A DNA stretch of 64,000 bases from an uncultured Bacteroidales bacterium (GTDB lineage Bacteria > Bacteroidota > Bacteroidia > Bacteroidales > P3), in the NCBI GenBank assembly GCA_905233475.1, contig CAJOEN010000004.1:1-64000 (forward strand), written 5' to 3'. The notes below the pieces were generated by a model. That model was not told the origin of the DNA and searched no databases. It saw nothing but the letters and a program-made list of their open reading frames with translations. Numbering within the stretch: position 1 is the stretch's first letter; every line of letters begins with the position of its first letter. The position numbers were made by a program, and so were the translations under genes. Below are positions 51,172 to 61,680 of the stretch, in pieces.

Positions 51172-52887
51172 TTAGTGTTTGTCCATTTTTGGTATAGAAT
51201 TTATAAGCTGCTTGGTGTATTCCTGTTGCGGATTTGCGTAAATATCGTCGGCATCGCCGTATTCCACAATTTTTCCTTTCTGCATTATCAGCAGACGGTC
51301 GGATAGGAATTTCACCACCGAAAGGTCGTGAGAGATGAAGATATATGTAAACTGGTAACGTCGTTTCAGGTCGTTAAGCAAGTTCAGCACCTGCGCCTGA
51401 ACCGACACATCGAGTGCCGACACCGATTCGTCGCAGATTATGAGTTTGGGATTGAGGGCAAGAGTTCGTGCTATGCATACACGCTGCCGTTGCCCACCCG
51501 AAAATTCGTGCGGATAGCGGTCGAAATGCGACTCTTCGAGACCCACGTTACGCATAAGTTCCAAGGTTCTGGCACGCCGTTCCGCGTTGTCTTTGCCAAT
51601 ATGGTGCGTCTTGAGCACTTCCGTAATGGCTCCCCCGGCCGTAATTCGCGGATTGAGCGACGAATACGGGTCTTGGAAAATTATTTGTATCTCGCTACGC
51701 AGTTTCCGCATTTTGGAAGGTGATAGCTTACTGATTTCCACACCGTTGTAAACCACGTTGCCGGCACTGCAATCGATAAGTTTCAGCAGGACCCTGCCAA
51801 GTGTGGTTTTTCCACATCCCGACTCGCCCACAAGTCCGAGCGTTTCACCACGGTACACGTCGAAACTTACGCCGTCCACAGCGTTTAAGGAAGTTTTCAC
51901 CTTGCCCGTCCATGTCTTTTCCAAAGGGAATGTTACCGAAAGATTTTTTACCGAAAGCAATGGCCTTTGGTTGCTATAAATTCCCGCAAGTCGCTGAGTA
52001 CGTTCTTCATAGGTTTCGCACTCGGGCACAGGGATATTGCCGCTAAGGAAATCCGACACCACATTAAGATGCTTTGGCCTTGGGCCCATCGGTGGCCTGC
52101 ACGACATAAGTCCCTTAGTATATGGGTGTTGCGGATTATTCAAGACCTCGTCTTTGGTACCGGCTTCCACAATCTCACCCTTGTACATAACGGCGATGTC
52201 GTCGGCTATATTCGCCACAACGCCAAGGTCGTGGGTTATAAAAATTATGCCCATGCCGTATTGCCGCTGCAATTTGCGCAAAAGTTCCAAAATGCCTTTC
52301 TGCACGGTAACATCGAGGGCTGTAGTAGGTTCATCGGCTATAAGCACTTCGGGCTGGCATGCCAAAGCCATAGCTATCATAACACGCTGCTTTTGTCCGC
52401 CCGAAATTTGATGCGGATAACTGTCGAAAATCTTTTCGGGACGCGGCAGCTGCACTTCTTCGAACAGTTTCAAAGTGCGGTTGCGCGCCTCATTAACGGT
52501 AGTCTTTTCGTGTATGCGTATGGTCTCCATCACTTGTTCGCCGCACTTGTGCACAGGGTTGAGCGATGTCATAGGCTCCTGAAAAATCATGGCTATGTGC
52601 CTGCCTCGGTACATCTCCATTTGCCTACGGTCGAGCGCAAGCAAGTTCACCGATTCCCTTTCAGAGACATAAAATTTTATCTTTCCGTTAGTTATGTTGC
52701 AGTTTTTTTTAGGCAGAAGTTGCAGTATAGCCATAGAACTGACCGATTTTCCGGAACCCGACTCTCCCACTATGCCCAGTGTCCTGCCCCGGAAAACGGA
52801 ATACGACACATTCTTTACCACAGTGCGGTCGGCACCGTCGGTTGTAAAACTGATACTCAGATTTTCGATGTCTAAAATTTTCTGCAT
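51172..52887 (-). CDS. Peptide/nickel-type ABC transporter, two fused ATPase domains
   Basis: The 571-residue protein carries two complete nucleotide-binding domains. The first has VGESGSGKSVSSM, SGGQKQRVMIAMAL and VLIADEPTTALD; the second has VGESGCGKTTLGR, SGGQRQRVCIART and IICDESVSALDVSVQ. Each has an Opp-type region after Walker B. The DppD-DppF fusion resembles YejF and GsiA, which power oligopeptide or glutathione uptake. Permease and binding-protein genes are not in the window. Confidence 0.9.
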   Translation of the reverse strand: MQKILDIENLSISFTTDGADRTVVKNVSYSVFRGRTLGIVGESGSGKSVSSMAILQLLPKKNCNITNGKIKFYVSERESVNLLALDRRQMEMYRGRHIAMIFQEPMTSLNPVHKCGEQVMETIRIHEKTTVNEARNRTLKLFEEVQLPRPEKIFDSYPHQISGGQKQRVMIAMALACQPEVLIADEPTTALDVTVQKGILELLRKLQRQYGMGIIFITHDLGVVANIADDIAVMYKGEIVEAGTKDEVLNNPQHPYTKGLMSCRPPMGPRPKHLNVVSDFLSGNIPVPECETYEERTQRLAGIYSNQRPLLSVKNLSVTFPLEKTWTGKVKTSLNAVDGVSFDVYRGETLGLVGESGCGKTTLGRVLLKLIDCSAGNVVYNGVEISKLSPSKMRKLRSEIQIIFQDPYSSLNPRITAGGAITEVLKTHHIGKDNAERRARTLELMRNVGLEESHFDRYPHEFSGGQRQRVCIARTLALNPKLIICDESVSALDVSVQAQVLNLLNDLKRRYQFTYIFISHDLSVVKFLSDRLLIMQKGKIVEYGDADDIYANPQQEYTKQLINSIPKMDKH

Positions 52888-53063
52888 AAAACAATTGCAA
52901 ATTTACAAATTTTATTCCAAATGCCAAAATGCACTTTATAAAGAGCTGTAAATATGCCACTTCCGAACCGCAACTCCCAAAACGTCATAAAAACCTTCTT
53001 CAACCAACAATATGCGGTTTATATTTTTTTACATAGAAATTCCTTATCTGTTCATAATACGAG

Positions 53064-53071
53064 TATTTTTG
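53064..53071 (+). promoter_or_regulatory. Promoter -7 box of lpxK
   Basis: TATTTTTG, 44 bp upstream of ATG 53115, in the AT-rich spacer between the divergent ABC and lpxK genes. Confidence 0.5.
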
Positions 53072-53114
53072 CATTATACATTTGTTCTAAATTATTATAG
53101 ATAAAAATTTGAAT

Positions 53115-54191
53115 ATGAGAAAGATATTTGCATGGATACTATTACCTTTAAGCGTTTGGTACGCCATAGGAGTGGCTATAAGGAATTTCTGTTTCCTGAT
53201 AGGGATTTTGGAGGAACGTACACACCGCGTTACAACCATTGGCGTCGGCAATTTGTGTGCCGGTGGCGCAGGAAAAACTCCTCACGCCGACTATCTGCTA
53301 AAACTCTTGAAAAAGGATTACCGCATGGCTAACCTCAGCCGAGGATACAAACGTGCCACCAAAGGTTTTTTAGAAGTTTCGCACGACACTACAGTATCGG
53401 AAATCGGCGACGAAGCCTTTATGCTCCACAAACGCAATCCCGACGTGCGTGTGGCCGTTTGCGAAAACCGCAACATCGGAATAGAAAAACTGCTGTCGCT
53501 ACCCGAACCGCCGCAGATAATAGTTTTGGACGACATTTTCCAGCACCGTTACGTAAAGCCATCGGTGAACATTCTGCTTACCGAATACGGGAACCCGTTT
53601 TTCAATGATTTTGTACTACCTTTCGGCAACCTACGCGAGCCAAGAAATGGCTACCGGCGCGCCAACATCATAATTGTGACCAAAACGCCTCAAAATCTCA
53701 ATCCCATTGAAAAATACGCTTTCCTGCAGAAAATCAAGGCGAAACCCCACCAGCAAGTTTTCTTCACCACAATAGAATATCAAAATCCGGTACCCTTGGA
53801 CAAAAACCGTCCTTCGTTGCAACTAACTGATTTAAAGAACATTCTATTTATAAGCGGAATAGCCAACCCACAACCCGTTATTGAAAAACTATCGGCCACC
53901 GCCACAGTGCGACACCTGTCATTTGCCGACCACCACCCGTTTTCAAGAAACGATGTCGAAACCATAGCAGACTCTTTTGAAAAGATTTCGGAAAAAAATA
54001 AAATCATCCTCACCACCGAAAAAGATGCCGTTCGCATTGCCGGAAGCCCATATTACCAGTATATAGAGCAGTTACCCATCTACTATCTGCCCATAGAAAT
54101 AAAGTTTTTGGGCAACGACGAAGAAAAGTTCTGCGAAAGCCTGTTCAAAACCGTAAAGGAGAATGTGTATTATTTAGAACACCTTGTATAA
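53115..54191 (+). CDS. lpxK: Tetraacyldisaccharide 4'-kinase
   Basis: The 358-residue membrane-associated kinase has an N-terminal amphipathic or membrane helix (ILLPLSVWYAIGVAIRN) and a P-loop VGNLCAGGAGKTPHADYLL near residue 45. NLSRGYKRATKGF and LDDIFQHRYVKPSVNILLTE follow. It phosphorylates the lipid A disaccharide at the 4' position. ATG 53115 is favoured over the in-frame TTG at 53109. It converges on dnaB with 7 bp between stops. Confidence 0.95.
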   Translation: MRKIFAWILLPLSVWYAIGVAIRNFCFLIGILEERTHRVTTIGVGNLCAGGAGKTPHADYLLKLLKKDYRMANLSRGYKRATKGFLEVSHDTTVSEIGDEAFMLHKRNPDVRVAVCENRNIGIEKLLSLPEPPQIIVLDDIFQHRYVKPSVNILLTEYGNPFFNDFVLPFGNLREPRNGYRRANIIIVTKTPQNLNPIEKYAFLQKIKAKPHQQVFFTTIEYQNPVPLDKNRPSLQLTDLKNILFISGIANPQPVIEKLSATATVRHLSFADHHPFSRNDVETIADSFEKISEKNKIILTTEKDAVRIAGSPYYQYIEQLPIYYLPIEIKFLGNDEEKFCESLFKTVKENVYYLEHLV

Positions 54192-54198
54192 CAATCGT

Positions 54199-55749
54199 TT
54201 AGAAAGCATCATCCGAATCCTTCGGAGAGTTTGAGAAATCGGGTATATTGTCATCGAAATCGCTTGTGGCACGGGACTCTATGTAATAACCTCCACTTTG
54301 GTCGAAACTTTGGTTGGGCGGAATAGTACCCACATTTTCGAGCTTACCTCCGGGATTTTCGAAACGGGCGTATTGCGCTTGGAAACGGAGATTGATTCTT
54401 CCTGTACCTCCGGCACGGTGTTTAGCCAAAAGCACTTTGGCCAATCCGAGTGTGGGGTTGCCGTCCTCGTCCTCGGGAATATTGTAATACTCAGGACGAT
54501 ATAGAAACATCACCATGTCGGCGTCCTGCTCGATGGCTCCCGATTCGCGCAAGTCCGACAACTGAGGTTCTTTGTTGCCTCCACGTGTCTCCACAGCGCG
54601 GCTCAGCTGGGCAAGGGCGAAAATGGGTATTCCCAACTCTTTCGACAACGACTTCAATTGGCGCGAGATGTTACTAATCTCCTGTTCGCGGTTAGCATTG
54701 CGGTTGTCCGTCTCGCCTTTCATAAGTTGCAGATAGTCAATGAATACCGCTTGAATATCGAAACGTTGTTTCAATCGGCGGCATTTGGCGCGAAGCTCGA
54801 AAATAGACAGTTGCGACGAGTCGTCGATATACATCGGTGCGGTGTTAAGTTGCTGAGTTTTAGCGGTAATCTGCTCTTTCATCCACGGTTCGAGGTCGCC
54901 TTTTTTAAGTCTTTGCGCCTCAATCTCGCTTTGCGCCGAAATAAGACGCATGGCTATTTCGGTGGCAGGCATTTCCATGGAGAAAAATGCCACAGGACGC
55001 TTGTAGTCGATGGCCATGTTGCGCATCATCGTTAGCGCGAAAGCCGTTTTACCCATAGCAGGACGGGCGGCTATAATGATAAGGGTGCCCGGATGGAAGC
55101 CCGCCGTAAGGTTGTCGAGTTCGGTAAATCCTGACGGCAAGCCCGTTATGCCTCCTTCAATTTCCGAAGCCTCCTCGATTTCCCTCATCGCTTTCGACAC
55201 TATATCGCTGATATTCTGATAGTCGCTACGGAAGTTATTGTCGTTGATGTCCATCAGTTTCTGCTCGGTGCTGTCGAGCAGCTGAACCACGTCGGTGGTC
55301 TCCTCGTAGGCGTTTTTTATGGTTTCGGTGGAGATGCGTATCAGCTCGCGCTGTATAAATTTCTCCGAAAGTATTCGTGCATGGTGTTCCACGTGTGCCG
55401 ACGAGGTAACGTGGTTGGTTATTTGCGCTATAAAGTACGAGCCTCCGGCGTTTTCGAGATTGCCCTCGTGCCTCAGTTGCTCTATCACGGTAAGCAAGTC
55501 CACCGGACGGGCTTTCTCCACCAAATTATGGATGGCGCGAAAAATATACTGATGTTCCGGTTTGTAGAAAAAGTCGGGGTGAAGCATCTCTATGGCGTTC
55601 ACAATTGCGTTCTGGTCGAGCATAAGAGCGCCCAGTACTGCCTCTTCTATATCAACTGCCTGCGGAGGCGTTTTTCCGTTGAGAACGAATGCCTGGTCGT
55701 AAGTCATTCGTTGCGACTTTCTTACTTGTTTTTTCTGTTCTTGTTCCAT
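54199..55749 (-). CDS. dnaB: Replicative DNA helicase
   Basis: The 516-residue protein has the N-terminal DnaB domain (PPQAVDIEEAVLGALMLDQ) and the RecA-like helicase domain with Walker A IIAARPAMGKTAFALTMM near residue 217, Walker B VFIDYLQLMKGE near 330 and LRESGAIEQDADMVMFLYR. The Asp/Ser-rich tail (DFDDNIPDFSNSPKDSDDAF) is typical of Bacteroidota. No intein is seen. ATG 55749 lies 5 bp after the -7 box (minus-strand TACCTTTG, 55754-55761), so the mRNA is nearly leaderless. Confidence 0.96.
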   Translation of the reverse strand: MEQEQKKQVRKSQRMTYDQAFVLNGKTPPQAVDIEEAVLGALMLDQNAIVNAIEMLHPDFFYKPEHQYIFRAIHNLVEKARPVDLLTVIEQLRHEGNLENAGGSYFIAQITNHVTSSAHVEHHARILSEKFIQRELIRISTETIKNAYEETTDVVQLLDSTEQKLMDINDNNFRSDYQNISDIVSKAMREIEEASEIEGGITGLPSGFTELDNLTAGFHPGTLIIIAARPAMGKTAFALTMMRNMAIDYKRPVAFFSMEMPATEIAMRLISAQSEIEAQRLKKGDLEPWMKEQITAKTQQLNTAPMYIDDSSQLSIFELRAKCRRLKQRFDIQAVFIDYLQLMKGETDNRNANREQEISNISRQLKSLSKELGIPIFALAQLSRAVETRGGNKEPQLSDLRESGAIEQDADMVMFLYRPEYYNIPEDEDGNPTLGLAKVLLAKHRAGGTGRINLRFQAQYARFENPGGKLENVGTIPPNQSFDQSGGYYIESRATSDFDDNIPDFSNSPKDSDDAF

Positions 55750-55753
55750 ATTT

Positions 55754-55761
55754 GCAAAGGT
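55754..55761 (-). promoter_or_regulatory. Promoter -7 box of dnaB
   Basis: Minus-strand TACCTTTG ends only 5 bp before the start codon, which implies a leaderless or nearly leaderless transcript. The divergent holB promoter box (TATTTTTG) lies at 55931-55938. Confidence 0.5.
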
Positions 55762-55954
55762 AATCAGTTTTTTTGTTTTTTTGTTCCTTTGTTGATAAAA
55801 AAACTTTTCAACCATCGCACAAGCGGTTATTAGAAAAGGAAACGGCTTATACATAATTGCAGAAACGACTGTATATCACTCCGTTAAAATATTTTTAAAT
55901 TAAAAAAGCACGATTATCGGATTTTTTTCGTATTTTTGTAGTTATTTTTTACCT

Positions 55955-57127
55955 ATGCAATTCAAGAAAATAATAGGACAACGGAAACTGATAAACCAGC
56001 TTACGCGGGTTATTGACGAAGGCAAGGTGAGCCACGCCCAGCTGTTTGTGGGCAACATGGGCTACGGCACTTTGGCAATGGCTATGGCATACGCACAGTA
56101 TCTCAATTGCCAAAATCGTCAGCATTTCGGCGATGAGGGCGACGGTAGCGGCCTTATGGCCGACTCGTGCGGCGAATGTCCAAGTTGCAAAAAAATCAGT
56201 TCGTTGATGCACAGCGATTTGCACATCATATTCCCAAATACCTCCACCAAAAATGTAACCAAAAACCCCTCGTCGGCGGATTTCCAAAACGAGTTCCGCG
56301 AATACGTAACGGCCAACGGCGGGTACTGCTCTTTCGACGGATGGTTCAGACATCTCGGCGTGGAGTCGAAACAGGGACTGATAAACGTGCGCGACGGCAG
56401 AGACCTGATACGCGAACTGAGCCTGAAAACCTACGAATCGAAATACAAGACGGCAATAGTGTGGCTCCCCGAGAAAATGAACGCCGATACTGCCAACAAA
56501 CTTCTCAAAACCATAGAAGAACCTTCGGAAAACACTCTGATACTGCTCGTTGCCGAGGAGCGCGAACGTTTGCTACCCACTATAATTTCCCGCACACAGC
56601 CCGTAAACCTGCATAGGATAGACGACCAAAGCCTGTATGCAAGACTTTCGCAGGAGCATACCGAAATCCCATCGGAAACGCTCAACGACATTGTTGTAGC
56701 AGCCGAAGGTAATTATCTATTAGCCAACGAGTTCGTAAGTCAGTCGGAACAGCGGAGATATTTTGCCGAACTTTTTGTAAATTGGATGCGAAAACTCTTC
56801 AAACTCGACATAAAGAACTTGTCGAAAACCGTTGAGGAGATATGCTCGTTGGGACAGGAGCAACAAAAACAGTTCCTCCGTTACGTACTCGACGTATTGA
56901 GGGCTTGTTTCATTAAAACCGCCACCGGAAGGCCGTCGCCGCACATGCTTTCTTTCGACGACGAGAAATTTGCCAACGCTTTTCCTGCCATGATAACCGT
57001 AAGGAATATCGAAAGACTTGAAAAAGACATAAACGAAAGTTTATACAATATAAGCCGCAACGCTTACGACAAAATAACTTTTATGAGTTTGTCGTTCGCC
57101 ATTAGTAAATCACTAAAAAACAAGTAA
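55955..57127 (+). CDS. holB: DNA polymerase III delta' subunit
   Basis: The 390-residue clamp-loader protein has an AAA+ domain with a degenerate P-loop (FVGNMGYGTLAMAMAYA, no GKT/S), as expected for the non-ATPase delta' subunit. A zinc site of four cysteines (CQNRQ upstream, then CGECPSCKK near residue 71) and KLLKTIEEPSENTLILLV with ISRTQP near 175-215 follow. The C-terminal helical domain mediates clamp-loader assembly. Preceded by TATTTTTG (55931-55938); ricT follows 6 bp later. Confidence 0.9.
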   Translation: MQFKKIIGQRKLINQLTRVIDEGKVSHAQLFVGNMGYGTLAMAMAYAQYLNCQNRQHFGDEGDGSGLMADSCGECPSCKKISSLMHSDLHIIFPNTSTKNVTKNPSSADFQNEFREYVTANGGYCSFDGWFRHLGVESKQGLINVRDGRDLIRELSLKTYESKYKTAIVWLPEKMNADTANKLLKTIEEPSENTLILLVAEERERLLPTIISRTQPVNLHRIDDQSLYARLSQEHTEIPSETLNDIVVAAEGNYLLANEFVSQSEQRRYFAELFVNWMRKLFKLDIKNLSKTVEEICSLGQEQQKQFLRYVLDVLRACFIKTATGRPSPHMLSFDDEKFANAFPAMITVRNIERLEKDINESLYNISRNAYDKITFMSLSFAISKSLKNK

Positions 57128-57133
57128 CCACTT

Positions 57134-58831
57134 ATGCAAAGCGATAATAACAGCGATAATAACAATATTGTTGAGAACACCGAAAACACAATCGAAACAA
57201 AACCATTGGCCGAAACTGTTTCGGGAACGGAATTTACAGCCGCCGATGACGACATGCTCGGCGACGAAGACGTGATAACATCTCAGGAGATTGAGGCCGT
57301 AATTGCCGAACGTCGTAACCACAAACCAGTAAAGGAACAAGAGGACGAGGAAGGCAGTCCGCTTATAGCCGAGGAAAATTCGGTGGACGCCTATTTGGAG
57401 GAAGACCCCAAGATATACGCCATTCCCTACGAGGAACCCGACTTCCTAACTCGCGGGTGCCACAGCTGTCCCAACTCTTACAAAGCCATACCGGAACAGG
57501 AGTTGAACAGTTGCAGCAAACTCAACGCCAAAAACTGGATGAAAAACATACGCAAGCCGTTCAACGAAAATAATTTCGATGTGGTGGAAGTGCGTTTCAA
57601 AAACAACCGCAAGGAGTTTTTCCGCCTGCCCGACGGCTTGGAGGTTACCGAAGGCGACGTGGTGGCAGTGGAAGGCATGCCCGGACACGACGTGGGCATA
57701 GTAAGCCTTACCGGAGAGCTGTGCCGTCTGCGCATGAAGAAACAGAAAATCGACCCGGAGTCGGAAACAATAAAACGACTGTTCCGCCGCGCAAAGAAAA
57801 GCGACATCGACAAATGGGCTGAAACCATTCGCGATGAGAGACACACACTGATACGCACACGGGAGATAAGCCGCGAACAGGGGCTTGTTATGAAAATCAA
57901 CGATGTAGAGATGCAAGGCGACCACACCAAAGCCATATTCTACTACACCGCCGACGAGCGCGTGGATTTCCGCAACCTCATCAAAGTGCTTGCCGAGGAA
58001 TTCAACGTGCGTGTGGAAATGCGACAGATTGGCGTGCGGCAAGAAGCGAGCAAAGTGGGCGGCATAGGAACCTGCGGACGCGAGCTGTGTTGTTGCACCT
58101 GGCTTACAAATTTCCAGTCCGTAACCACAGGAGTGGCAAAAGTGCAACAGATTGTGCCCAATCCCCAGAAATTGGCCGGACAGTGCGGCAAACTCAAGTG
58201 CTGTCTCAATTTCGAACACAAAGTATATCTCGACGCCCAAAAGGACTTTCCGCCGGCAAACACACCAATACGCACGAAAAAAGGTCTCGGCTTGTACAAA
58301 AAAACCGACGTACTGCGCGGAGTAATGTGGTATGCCTACGAGGGCGAGAACGACCTTATAGCAATCCCTGCAAAATCCGTAAAGGAAATCATTGAGATGA
58401 ACCGCCGTCAGGAGTATCCTGAAAAATTGGAGGACTTCCAAGTGGTTCTTGCCTCTGGAACGGCTATAATTGAGGAACAAGGCAACGCCGAATACGAACG
58501 CGAACTGAAAATGTTGGCCGACAACAGCCACGACATTTCGCTACAAAGTGGAGCACAAAACCAAAACAACGCCGACAACAGGCAGAATCGCAACCAAAAC
58601 AACTCCCATAACAAAAACCGCAACAAGGACGGAAATAGGCAAAACCAAAACCGAGGAGGGAATCAGGCAAAGCCTAACAACAACCCTCAACAGCAACAGC
58701 AAAAGCCAAGAAACCAAAACCGAAACAACGGGAATTTCCGTAATGGTGCTGACAACAGAAAAGCGAAACAACAAAACCGCAACAACACGACGACAAACAA
58801 TAATTCGCCCCAAAACAACAATGGCGAATAA
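57134..58831 (+). CDS. ricT: RicT/YaaT-like PSP1-domain protein with Asn/Gln-rich tail
   Basis: The 565-residue protein has an acidic N-terminal extension (about 1-95). The PSP1 core follows, with GIGTCGRELCCCTWLTNFQ near residue 312 and QCGKLKCCLNFEHKVYLDA near 353, the Cys clusters thought to hold Fe-S in the RicAFT complex that tunes mRNA processing in Bacillus. The last 95 residues are almost only Asn, Gln, Lys and Arg, a disordered RNA-binding-like tail. It lies in the conserved Bacteroidota order holB-ricT-gldH-PBP1A. Confidence 0.88.
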   Translation: MQSDNNSDNNNIVENTENTIETKPLAETVSGTEFTAADDDMLGDEDVITSQEIEAVIAERRNHKPVKEQEDEEGSPLIAEENSVDAYLEEDPKIYAIPYEEPDFLTRGCHSCPNSYKAIPEQELNSCSKLNAKNWMKNIRKPFNENNFDVVEVRFKNNRKEFFRLPDGLEVTEGDVVAVEGMPGHDVGIVSLTGELCRLRMKKQKIDPESETIKRLFRRAKKSDIDKWAETIRDERHTLIRTREISREQGLVMKINDVEMQGDHTKAIFYYTADERVDFRNLIKVLAEEFNVRVEMRQIGVRQEASKVGGIGTCGRELCCCTWLTNFQSVTTGVAKVQQIVPNPQKLAGQCGKLKCCLNFEHKVYLDAQKDFPPANTPIRTKKGLGLYKKTDVLRGVMWYAYEGENDLIAIPAKSVKEIIEMNRRQEYPEKLEDFQVVLASGTAIIEEQGNAEYERELKMLADNSHDISLQSGAQNQNNADNRQNRNQNNSHNKNRNKDGNRQNQNRGGNQAKPNNNPQQQQQKPRNQNRNNGNFRNGADNRKAKQQNRNNTTTNNNSPQNNNGE

Positions 58832-58856
58832 CCTAAGCTAAAAAAATGACAGAAAA

Positions 58857-59330
58857 ATGACAAAAAACACAATTATAAAAATCATTTTCTCCGCATTGCT
58901 CCTTGTATCGTGCGGAAACAACGTGTATTACTACTCGGAACACGTGCAAATTGACGAGGAAGGCTGGAACATGAACGACGCCAAATATTTCAGCGTAAAC
59001 ATGGACGACAATATTCGTTTGTTCAATTTCTACGTGGACTTACGTAACACACAGGACTATCCGTACTCCAAAACTTTCCTCTTCATAAAAACCATTTTCC
59101 CCGACGGCGGTATAGCCATCGACACCATGGAATGTCCCTTGGCCGACCCCAACGGGCAATGGTACGGAAAAACATCGGGCAGATATGTGGACAACAGGTA
59201 TTTCCTACGCAAAAACGTGATATTCCCGCAGAAAGGCGAATACCGCTTTGCCATAACACAGGCTACCCGCGACACCAATTTGGTGGGGATAAAAAATGTG
59301 GGTATCGTAATAGAATATGCAAAACACTAA
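58857..59330 (+). CDS. gldH: GldH gliding/secretion lipoprotein
   Basis: The 157-residue lipoprotein has the lipobox LLLVSC-GNN and the compact GldH beta-sandwich with YYYSEHVQIDEEGWNM, FYVDLRNTQDYPYSKTFLFI and FPQKGEYRFAITQATRD. GldH was found in gliding Flavobacteria but is kept in non-gliding Bacteroidales, where its job is unclear. It lies 25 bp after ricT and is probably in the same operon. Confidence 0.88.
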   Translation: MTKNTIIKIIFSALLLVSCGNNVYYYSEHVQIDEEGWNMNDAKYFSVNMDDNIRLFNFYVDLRNTQDYPYSKTFLFIKTIFPDGGIAIDTMECPLADPNGQWYGKTSGRYVDNRYFLRKNVIFPQKGEYRFAITQATRDTNLVGIKNVGIVIEYAKH

Positions 59331-59343
59331 AAAACAAAATACT

Positions 59344-61602
59344 ATGTCGCAAAACAAAGGAAAAAAGGCAAAAAGCAAACCTACAATCCGATATTCCCGC
59401 CTGTGGTGGGGCTTTGCAGGATTGTGGCTGTGCATTTTCATATTCTTCATATCCCTATCTATGGGATGTTTAGGCTTCATGCCCTCTTTCGAAGAACTGG
59501 AAAATCCACAAAGCAACCTTGCCAGCGAGGTAATCTCCGCCGACGGCGAAATACTTGGTTTCATCGGTGTGGAAAACCGTTCCAACGTAGCTTTCGACGA
59601 AATTTCGCCCAACGTCATCAACGCACTTATAGCCACCGAGGACGTGCGTTTTTACGACCATTCGGGTATCGATATCCGAAGCCTCGGACGTGTGTTTGCC
59701 AAAACAATAATCGGGCGTAGCAGCAGCTCCGGCGGCGGAAGCACCATCACGCAACAGTTGGCCAAAAACCTCTTTCCGCGCGAGAAAAAATCGAAACTCG
59801 GAATCATCTATTCAAAATTCAAAGAATGGGTCGTGGCCGCAAAACTTGAACACAACTACTCTAAAAACGAGATACTTACCATGTACCTCAACACGGTGGA
59901 TTTCGGTAGCAACGCCTTTGGCATTAAAACCGCCGCCAAGACTTTCTTCAACAGAGCCCCCAACGAACTCAAAATAGAGGAAGCCGCCGTACTTGTGGGA
60001 TTGCTCAAGGCACCTTCGACCTACAATCCCAAACGCAACCCCGAAAACGCCCTACATCGCCGCAACACAGTGCTTGCGCAGATGCTAAAATACGATTATC
60101 TATCGCAAGCCGAGTACGACAGTCTTTCGGCGATACCGATAAACATGAGCAACTACTCGCCACAGACCCACGACGAGGGAAACGCCACTTATTTCCGCGA
60201 GTATGTGCGGGCATTCATGAAAGACTGGTGCAAAAGCCATAAAAAACCCGACGGCGGTTACTACGACGTACACAAGGACGGACTGCGCATATACACCACC
60301 ATCGACTCTCGTATGCAACGCTATGCGGAACAGGCTGTGGCCGAACACATGGGCAACGAGATTCAACCAGCATTTTTCAAAGAACTGAGCCGTCGCAAAA
60401 ACCATTCCCCTTTTGTAAAAGTAACTCAGAAACAGATAGATGCATACCTCACCAGCGCCATGCGCAGTAGCGAACGCTACAGAAACATGCGAGATGAAGG
60501 CATGAGCGAAACCGAGATTCGCAAGGCTTTCAACGAAAAAGTGAAAATGCATATATTTACATGGAAAGGCACAAAAGACACTCTTATGAGCCCGTGGGAC
60601 TCGCTGCTGTATTACAAGTCGTTCCTCAATGCCGGACTGATGTCGGTGGAACCCGGCACAGGCCATGTAAAAGCCTATGTGGGTGGCATAAACTACCGTT
60701 ATTTCAAATACGACAACGTAATGCAAAGCCGACGACAGATAGGCTCCACCTTCAAGCCCTTTGTTTACACCTGCGCCATGATGAACGGACTTTCGCCATG
60801 CTCTCAGGTTCCCAACTCTGAGGTCTGTTTCGAGAACGCCGACGGTACCGACTGGTGTCCCAAAAACTCCACCGACGCCCGCAAAGACGAGATGGTAACA
60901 CTGAAATGGGCTTTGGCAAACTCCGTAAACTACGTGTCGGCATACCTTATGAAATACCACACTTCGCCGGAAGAGGTGATAACTCTTGTCCGCAAAATGG
61001 GCATAAAGAGCGACATACCCGCAGTACCGGCTATCTGTCTCGGCACCCCCGACCTCACCGTGGCCGAAATGGTTGGAGCCATGGCCACATTCCCCAACCA
61101 CGGCGAATACGTGGAACCTATCTTCATCACTCGTATCGAGGACAACAAGGGCATGGTGCTTGCCACCTTCACCCCCGAACGCAACGAGGCTATCGACGCA
61201 CAAACAGCATACCTCACAGTGGAACTGATGAAAGGCGTGGTGGACGGCGGTACCGGCGGCAGACTGCGTTACAAATACGGCATAACCACCCCGGTGGCCG
61301 GAAAAACAGGTACCACACAGAACAATTCCGACGCTTGGTTTATAGGTATGACACCGAAACTCGTAACCGGCGTGTGGATTGGCGGCGAAATGCGCTCCAT
61401 ACACTTCAACAACATGACCTACGGTCAGGGTGCTGCCGCCGCATTGCCAATCTGGGGTATCTATATGAAAAAGATTTATGATAATCCCAACATAAATTTG
61501 TACAAAGGCAATTTCGACCGACCCGCCCACCTCAATGTCGAGATGGATTGCAGCAAATACCAACAGGAAATACAACAAGAGGAATATGAGTATAATTTTT
61601 AA
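59344..61602 (+). CDS. Class A penicillin-binding protein (PBP1A-like)
   Basis: The 752-residue bifunctional murein synthase has one membrane helix (LWWGFAGLWLCIFIFFISLS). The glycosyltransferase domain has the catalytic Glu in ALIATEDVRFYDHSGID near residue 98 and GGGSTITQQLAKNLF. The transpeptidase domain has SRRQIGSTFKPF (SxxK) near 460, SVNYVS (SxN) and the KTGTT motif (VAGKTGTTQNNSDAWF) near 650. ATG 59344 is chosen; an in-frame ATG at 59317 would overlap gldH by 14 nt and adds nine residues. Confidence 0.95.
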   Translation: MSQNKGKKAKSKPTIRYSRLWWGFAGLWLCIFIFFISLSMGCLGFMPSFEELENPQSNLASEVISADGEILGFIGVENRSNVAFDEISPNVINALIATEDVRFYDHSGIDIRSLGRVFAKTIIGRSSSSGGGSTITQQLAKNLFPREKKSKLGIIYSKFKEWVVAAKLEHNYSKNEILTMYLNTVDFGSNAFGIKTAAKTFFNRAPNELKIEEAAVLVGLLKAPSTYNPKRNPENALHRRNTVLAQMLKYDYLSQAEYDSLSAIPINMSNYSPQTHDEGNATYFREYVRAFMKDWCKSHKKPDGGYYDVHKDGLRIYTTIDSRMQRYAEQAVAEHMGNEIQPAFFKELSRRKNHSPFVKVTQKQIDAYLTSAMRSSERYRNMRDEGMSETEIRKAFNEKVKMHIFTWKGTKDTLMSPWDSLLYYKSFLNAGLMSVEPGTGHVKAYVGGINYRYFKYDNVMQSRRQIGSTFKPFVYTCAMMNGLSPCSQVPNSEVCFENADGTDWCPKNSTDARKDEMVTLKWALANSVNYVSAYLMKYHTSPEEVITLVRKMGIKSDIPAVPAICLGTPDLTVAEMVGAMATFPNHGEYVEPIFITRIEDNKGMVLATFTPERNEAIDAQTAYLTVELMKGVVDGGTGGRLRYKYGITTPVAGKTGTTQNNSDAWFIGMTPKLVTGVWIGGEMRSIHFNNMTYGQGAAAALPIWGIYMKKIYDNPNINLYKGNFDRPAHLNVEMDCSKYQQEIQQEEYEYNF

Positions 61603-61680
61603 TTTGTTGAATTGTTAAATATTGAATCGTTGCGAATAAAAAAGCTCTGAACTCTTAATTATTAACTCTTAACTAAAAAA